A stretch of DNA of 64,000 bases from Malania oleifera (lineage: Eukaryota > Streptophyta > Magnoliopsida > Santalales > Ximeniaceae). The notes under the pieces are model-generated. The model was not told the DNA's origin and searched no databases. It saw nothing but the letters and a program-made list of their open reading frames with translations. Numbering within the stretch: position 1 is the stretch's first letter; each line of letters starts with the position of its first letter. Both the position numbers and the translations under genes were made by a program. This document shows positions 58,528 to 64,000 of the stretch, piece by piece. The stretch covers positions 92,547,691-92,611,690 of the forward strand of contig NC_080423.1 in the NCBI RefSeq assembly GCF_029873635.1. Reading direction: 5' to 3'.

Positions 58528-59517
58528 GTTGATAAGGAAGTAGAAGTACGGGATAGAACTTGGGTGATAATTTCAAGGTCAGCTGCAGAAAGAGATGACA
58601 AAGAAGGTGTAGAAGATGAATTAGAAGTTAAGGAGTTGGTGGAGACAACAGCAACATGCTTGGAAGAGTAAGATGCCTTAGTCTTAAGAGCATCCCTAAT
58701 ATCCTTAGCCTTCTTTTTAGGACAATTGGAAATACGGTGGCCGTCTTCCTTATAGTAGTGACATTGGCCATTGAAACAATGCGGTTTAGAAGAAGCAACA
58801 GCTGTAGCAGAAGTAGTTGGAGTAGATGAGCTAGATGGAGCACTAGTCAAGACCATATCAGTAGAATGAACACGACGAATCTGTTTTCTTGTCTCCTCAG
58901 AAATTAGAACCGTAATAGCAACCTCAAGTCTAGGAAGAGGAGATTGATGTAACAAAGATGCTCGAGTATTCTAAAATTCATCCCGAATATGCATCATAAA
59001 ATATATGAATTGACGACGATCTCAACATGCATTAAAAACTTAATCGACTGCTCATCAGAAAAAGGAGGGTCAGCTTGAGAAAGCTGATCCCAAATGCTAC
59101 TAACCTAAGCATGAAACTCGGCAATAGACTGTCTAGGTTCTTGACGCATTTGCGAAAGCCTAGTTTCCAACTGAAACTCGAGAGCAGCATCACTACCACA
59201 GTTGTATTATTTTGTCAAAAAATCCCATGCAAGTTGGCATTCCGAAACTTAGGAAGTAGACTCTGAATGGAAGGAACTAATGTATTAATAAACTAGGAAA
59301 GGATCTTACAATGAGTACTTTCCCATTCATCAAGAGCCTCATCAAACTTCTCTATGGGTTGCTTGTCAGTTTTTGTGGGTTTTTGTTTTGTTCCAGTGAC
59401 AAAAAGCCATAATCTCCGGCCAATTAGAAAAACTGACATTTGTTGGGCCCAAGCATTGTAGTTGGAGTCATTCAAAACAATCTCTATAGGGTGAGCAACA
59501 TCATTTAAAGAAGCCAT
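58528..59517 (-). pseudogene. Inner copia gag remnant
   Basis: The gag start is at 59517 (MASLNDVAHPIEIVLNDSNY, then WAQQMSVFLIGRRLW). Several frameshifts and stops follow, and a zinc-knuckle region at 58955-58528 reads CHYYKEDGHRISNC, in which the second Cys of CX2CX4HX4C is Tyr. A Ser/Thr-rich stretch follows. Confidence 0.85.
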
Positions 59518-60094
59518 AATAGAAAAAAAAAATGATAATGCTGACTGATTTAGAGCAAAAGGAGGGCGTCGATGGAATGAGCACGAAAAACTAGTCAAAG
59601 AAAATCAACTTCACCAGAGCTCTGTTGGAAGTGGTGGCGGACAGTGGCTGGAAAATTGCTGGAAGGTCATCAGAGATGACGACGAGCGGCGGTGTCTGGC
59701 CACTAGTGACTGAGTTCGTGAGGCGTGCAGCGTCGGATCAAATGATTTTTGCACCAAGCAAAAAACTCTGGAGCAACGGAATCGATTTATGGTATTGGAA
59801 TACCAGTGGCGAGAGAGTAGCAGAACCAAAAGAAAGACACCAACTAGAGGTCAAGAACCGAACTTGGCTTTGATACCATGTTGAAACTAAGAGAAGAAAG
59901 AAAGAGTTGTAAATAACTTTTGTATTCTTGTATATATAAAACTGTACAAGGGTCATCCTTTTATAGGTGAAAGAGACAAGCTCACAAAGGTAAATCATTA
60001 ATGACATTAATGCTAATTACACAAATCATGCTCTAATTAAACAAATCATGGAGATTGGTTAATCAACTTAATTAGGGAGATATGCTACAATTTT

Positions 60095-60868
60095 GCACTT
60101 TGTTATTTTGTTCAGAACTTTTTTTATTCTTTACCCATTTCCTTTGAGTCTTTTTAGAACCTTTACTTTCAAACTTTGAAGGATGATCATCATGTGTACA
60201 ATAATTTTTCCTACCACGACCCCTTTTACCACCACGACCTCATCCACGATCTTGAGAAAAAGTCACATTCACTTCAGGGAATGATGTTGAGCCAATTGAA
60301 CGAGATTGATGATTTTTCAAAAAAAGCTCATTATTTTATTCAGTCATCAGTAAACAAGAAATTAACTCTAAAAATTTTGTAAATCTACAATGTCGATATT
60401 GTTGCTGTAGGAGCACATTTGAGGCATGAAAAGCCGAATATGTTTTTTCTAACATATTATCATCAATATTTTTTTCTCCTCATAACTTCAATTGAGAGCT
60501 AATTTTAAACAATGCTGAATTATATTCACTTACAGTTTTAAAATCTTGCAATCACAAGTGTATCCAATCATATCGAGTTTTTGGAAGAATTACTATTTTT
60601 TAGTGTTCATATCTTTCCTTTAAGTTGTTCCAAAGGACTAATGGATCCTTAATACTAAGGTACTCAATTTTCAATTCTTCGTGTAAATGGTGTCGAAGGA
60701 AAATCATTACCTTGTGCGATCCTGTAGAGATGCTTGACTTCCTTCTTCAATTGTACTATCAAGATTCATAGTATTAAGGTGAATCTCAACATTAAGTATC
60801 CATGGTAGATAATTTCTTCCAAAAATATCAAGGGCAACGAAATCAAGTTTTGTGAGGTTTGACATCAT
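60095..60868 (-). pseudogene. Outer copia gag remnant
   Basis: Minus-strand start at 60868 (MMSNLTKLDFVALDIFGRNY). Further in are a basic DHGRGRGGRGRG-like stretch (about 60220-60260) and KKE-rich sequence before the inner copia. Broken by frameshifts. The zinc knuckle of the same gag lies on the other side of the insertion, at about 54010-54065. Confidence 0.8.
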
Positions 60869-61116
60869 AAAGTTACTTTAAAAAACAAATAAATATTCAA
60901 AGTTAGGTAAATATTAAAATGGAAATGTTATTCTCACATATATTCCAACATAAAAACATTTAGGGACACGTACTCAAGATAGGAGATATAGTTAAAACTA
61001 AATTTATATAGATAACAAATGTTAAAAAAAAAAAAAACAGGATTCTTACTTTGGAATAATACCAACGATCTAAAAAATTCTACTATATCATTAGAGACTT
61101 GATAGTGCTGATAACG

Positions 61117-61386
61117 TGCTGTAAATGAAATAAAGAGATAAATATAGAAAAGATTAAAGTAAAGAAATTTGAAGTTATAGAAATTCAACCACCTAATTCT
61201 TCAGGAGATAGATGTTGTTAATCATCTTTATATATCCATTTTGGTTGTAAAACATGTCCTTATATAAGTAAAGATTATATTGACATCCCAAAAGTCAATT
61301 GTATAATGAACCATTATGTGGATATACAAAAAATTATAACCTATTTTCAAGATAGTCATTCACATGTATAATATACACATTTTACA
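61117..61386 (-). repeat. 5' LTR of the outer copia
   Basis: Mate of 45364-45631. Just inside it, the minus strand reads GTTATCAGCAC, a candidate primer-binding site of lower certainty. Confidence 0.85.
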
Positions 61387-61720
61387 ATAAAAAATATATT
61401 TTAACTTTAAATTTGTTCTCCCCAATGCAGTTACCCTTTTTGTCTTTTAACCAAACTTATTTTGCCTTACTACCAATGCATAATTGTGCAATTAAAAGCG
61501 CATGCTCTTCCAATCAAAACCATGATAGTGGAAAGCGGAAGCCAACACACACCAAGGTGTCATACGACGTCACTTTCACCCTAGACGGGCAATAGTTGGC
61601 CGGATCTCAAACCCAACTCGATCCAACCTCCAGTACTGGACCCAAATCATAGCGCCGCTTTGACGTTGAGCGCCATCAACGGTCCACATTCAATCACCTC
61701 TCTGCGGGTCTTGCTCGGTC

Positions 61721-62196
61721 GAGTTTTTTCCCGATTTATCCTCTTTTTTTAAAAAATATATAAAATAATACATTTTTTGGGAAAATAATTCCCGGAATGA
61801 CTCTAACGTAATCTCGCTACTTGAAGTAGTGAGATTTGCCACGTGTCATTCCTGTAATTATTTTCCCAAAAAAAGACATTATTTAATTATATTTTTAAAA
61901 TAATAAATTGGGAAATAAATTCTTTTAATATATATATTTTAAAAATGATAAATCGGGAAATAAATTCTTCTACATAATAAATTCTTCTATGTAATAAATT
62001 GAGAAATAAATTCTTTTATGGTAGCGAGATTTGCCACGTGTCATTCCATGAATTATTTTTCCCAAAAAGATATTATTTAATATATATATTTTTAAAAAAA
62101 ATGATAAATCGAGAAATAAATTCTCTTGCGTAATAAATTGGAAAACAAATTCTTTTATGGTAGCGAGATTTGCCACGTATCATTCTGAGAAATACC
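61721..62196. mobile_element. Foldback MITE plus partial tandem copies
   Basis: It starts GAGTTTTTTCCCGATTTATC, the same terminus as the MITE at 735. The left arm, the loop with GCCACGTGTC (61838-61847) and the right arm run to about 61918. Right-arm-plus-loop pieces are then repeated, with GCCACGTGTC again at 62033-62042 and a decayed GCCACGTATC at 62171-62180, each followed by an AATAAATTGRGAAAYAAATTC-like block. So one full element plus about two partial copies form a small cluster. Confidence 0.7.
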
Positions 62197-62970
62197 ATTA
62201 GAAAAATTTATTACGCATTAGTTTGTCACAATCAATCATAGGTAAAAATGTGTAAAATCAATGATTCCTCATTCCTCAAGATGGTGCATTCTGCTTCCTC
62301 AAGCAGAATGAAAAAGGCATTTGCGCAAAAATAACCTGCTGACCGGGTCGACTTCTAACTACTCACGCACAATATGCCACGTAAACCACATTTCCCACAC
62401 GCATTTTGTCAAAACACCTCAAGCCCATCGTCTAAAAATCCACATTGAAGTAAAGATCCGTCAAGGTGCTTTGCACAAACATGTCTCCTCTCCTACTTTA
62501 TCAATGGCCGAGGACACATGCAATCTTTGATAACAAATGGGAAGGTGAAGCTATTGGCTGGCAGGAATTGAAAGATCATGAGGTTATGCAGAGAGAGAGA
62601 GTTCTGCATTTGGTGGACACCCAAAGTGTCCTAGTCCATTTTCCCGTAAGAAGAGCTACCTAGCATAGGCGAAGGAGTTTGTTTTGTGGCAAGTGATTGA
62701 TCGCAAAAGAGACCGTTTCGGATAATGTTGGAGTGAATTAATTAATTTGCTTGAGTCGTTTGAAGTCGGAGCAGTACCTTAATTTGGATTAGTAAGGCAA
62801 GAGATGCTTCTTGAGAAGGTACGAAACCTGTGTGTGGAGGTCAGGAATGGGGCTAACGTCGTCGTCCTCGGAAGAGCATCGGCGTGCATGAGCATGACAT
62901 GCATGCCACCACCTTCGGGATTTCCACCGCAATCATCAAGTGTCAGCCTTCGACCATCACATTATTTGGA
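62197..62970. other. GC-richer unassigned stretch
   Basis: Two overlapping frames (62466-62663 and 62804-62970) have more balanced composition than the flanks. WPRTHAIFDNKWEGEAIGWQ and similar stretches look protein-like, but I recognise no family and see no clear splice structure. This may be a fragment of an unknown gene or element. Confidence 0.3.
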
Positions 62971-62977
62971 AGAAAAA

Positions 62978-63052
<75 letters not shown>
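62978..63052. repeat. (AG)n microsatellite
   Basis: About 37 perfect AG units. The Arg-Glu frames here are artefacts of the repeat. Confidence 0.95.
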
Positions 63053-63055
<3 letters not shown>

Positions 63056-63794
63056 TCACTGATTGATTTATATACTCATAAAAACTATCCGTAGTTTGTG
63101 AGATGATACAATAAAAAACGTCAGATGTAAGTCTAAACATAATGAATGAATTTGAGTTTTAAACTTTGATAATAGATAATGATTATAAGATAATTCAAAT
63201 ATTAAGATCAATTATAACAAGACAAAATTAAAACAATATATTATTTTAATATGAAACTGAATATAAATACAACCTTATTATTAATAAAAAAAGGTGTGTA
63301 GGAAAATCATATTTGGAATTTACTATTTCATTAAACATTACCATTAAAACATATAATATAAATAATATTTTGGTGTAACTTTTTTATGTATTTTTACTAA
63401 AATTAATTGTCATCTAATTGTAATTCAATGATTAGTTTTAACAATAATATCACAATCTAGCACATTATCTTATATAATTTGTTCAGTATAATTGACAACT
63501 ATTGATAAATTCATATGAATAATATAATATTTATAAAAATTGCATGTTGTATGAAAACCTTCAATAATATTATGAACATGTACATAAGATATAACTTTAT
63601 TTGCGACTGAAAAATAATAACTTATAATATATGTAAACAAAAATGTAACACGGTATATATATTTCTATAATTTTGATAAATATTAATTAAAATTAATTCT
63701 ATGATTCTCGTGGAGAAAAGTTATATTGTATAGTATATATTTATTAAATTTTAAAAATAATTTCAATCATTTTTACCCATGACTGATTGTTGGG
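63053..63794. other. AT-rich, no gene seen
   Basis: No open frame or repeat recognised. Confidence 0.4.
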
Positions 63795-64000
63795 GTAATA
63801 AATTCTTCTAATAGTATTTTCGGAATAACATGTGACAAATCTTGCTACCATAAAAGAATTTATTTCCTGATTTATCATTTTTTTAAAAATATATTAAAAT
63901 ATTTTATTTTTTATTTTATTATGCAAAAGAATTTATTTCCTGATATATTAAAATATCTTTTTTAGAAAAATAACTCTCGAAATGAATACTAACAAATCTC
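63795..64000. mobile_element. Foldback MITE copy, cut by the window end
   Basis: TGACAAATCTTGCTACCATA, AAAGAATTTATTTCCTGATT and AAAAATAACTCTCGAAATGA blocks match the family at 61721-62196 in reverse orientation. The CACGTG core has decayed to CATGTG here. Confidence 0.55.

Larger units (their letters stand above)
54075..60089 (-). mobile_element. Inner Ty1-copia retrotransposon nested in the outer one
   Basis: The 5' LTR is 59879-60089 (211 bp) and the 3' LTR 54075-54242 (168 bp, lacking about 45 internal bases). On the minus strand LTRs run TGTAGCATATC...TTCAACA. The primer-binding site TGGTATCAAAGCC (plus 59866-59878) follows the 5' LTR, and a purine tract TTTGAGGGGGGGA lies before the 3' LTR. 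Target flanks are ATTAT (54070-54074) and ATTTT (60090-60094). It carries gag, protease, integrase, reverse transcriptase and RNase H, with frameshifts, and is split by an LTR at 57345-58527. Its insertion lies just before the outer copia's zinc knuckle. Confidence 0.9.
45364..61386 (-). mobile_element. Outer Ty1-copia retrotransposon with nested insertions
   Basis: Two related LTRs of about 270 bp bound it (45364-45631 and 61117-61386; TGTTGTAAATG.../TGCTGTAAATG...TTTTACA). From right to left it reads LTR, leader, gag, protease, integrase, reverse transcriptase, RNase H, purine tract, LTR, the copia order. Four insertions split it: LINE tail 46549-46993, gypsy solo LTR 47543-49744, 2-kb solo LTR 50588-52579, and another copia 54075-60089. 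Frameshifts and stops abound. Flanks are A-rich (AAAAA on both sides if three more bases are counted in the LTR), too simple to prove a target duplication. Confidence 0.9.

Noticed and set aside
45364-60089. Integrated plant pararetrovirus
   Set aside because: The gene order (protease, integrase, reverse transcriptase, RNase H), paired LTRs, target flanks and integrase domains are those of Ty1-copia retrotransposons; no movement or coat protein motif was seen.
62804-63094. Arg-Glu-rich protein frame, and its Ser-Leu-rich complement
   Set aside because: Both come from the (AG)n microsatellite; the upstream part is unrecognised and lacks gene structure.

Overview
This is a 64-kb piece of a nuclear plant genome, most likely from a eudicot. 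The evidence is two intron-containing genes of typical plant families (a GDSL esterase/lipase and a GH5 endo-beta-mannanase), AT-rich intergenic DNA with long microsatellites, and a dense nest of plant-type transposable elements: Ty1-copia, Ty3-gypsy, solo LTRs, a gag-only LTR element, LINE tails, SINEs, and hAT, CACTA and foldback MITEs. The species cannot be named from the sequence. Only about 2.5 kb is protein-coding sequence that looks functional.

Layout. 1-8160: a decayed minus-strand Ty3-gypsy element (gag, protease, primer-binding site, part of its 5' LTR), broken by two ~2-kb solo LTRs (1014-3091 and 5618-8001, each with a perfect 5-bp target duplication), a short LTR and a foldback MITE. 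8161-10300: AT-rich, no gene seen. 10402-11887: GDSL esterase/lipase, three exons, plus strand. 12334-13215: fragment of the same 2-kb LTR family. 14072-14171: an isolated exon like that of nucleolar GTPase NUG2. 16122-19044: about 4.6 tandem copies of a ~638-bp unit. 21106-21586: broken copy of the 3' end of the mannanase gene. 22215-25698: complete non-autonomous gag-only LTR retrotransposon that also carries a piece of a PPR gene. 26374-28746: copy of the GDSL last exon, its 3' flank and an LTR fragment. 28957-32683: Ty3-gypsy integrase remnant and LTR. 34604-37020: endo-beta-mannanase, six exons, minus strand. 38378-44861: small elements (two SINE copies, one retroposon, a CACTA-like MITE, an 834-bp hAT element). 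45364-61386: one Ty1-copia element (minus strand) split by a LINE tail, two solo LTRs and a second copia element that is itself split by an LTR. 61721 to the end: more copies of the foldback MITE and a long (AG)n tract.

Main reading. The two genes converge, and each has a fragment of its own 3' end lying between them, in the order GDSL, mannanase-3' fragment, GDSL-3' fragment, mannanase. This is what one tandem duplication of the intergenic block gives when its breakpoints fall inside the last intron of one gene and the last exon of the other. Retroelements later filled both copies and the junction. The most distinctive sequence pattern is the 2-kb LTR family, whose middle third is an irregular array of GGTCGACC-like palindromes.
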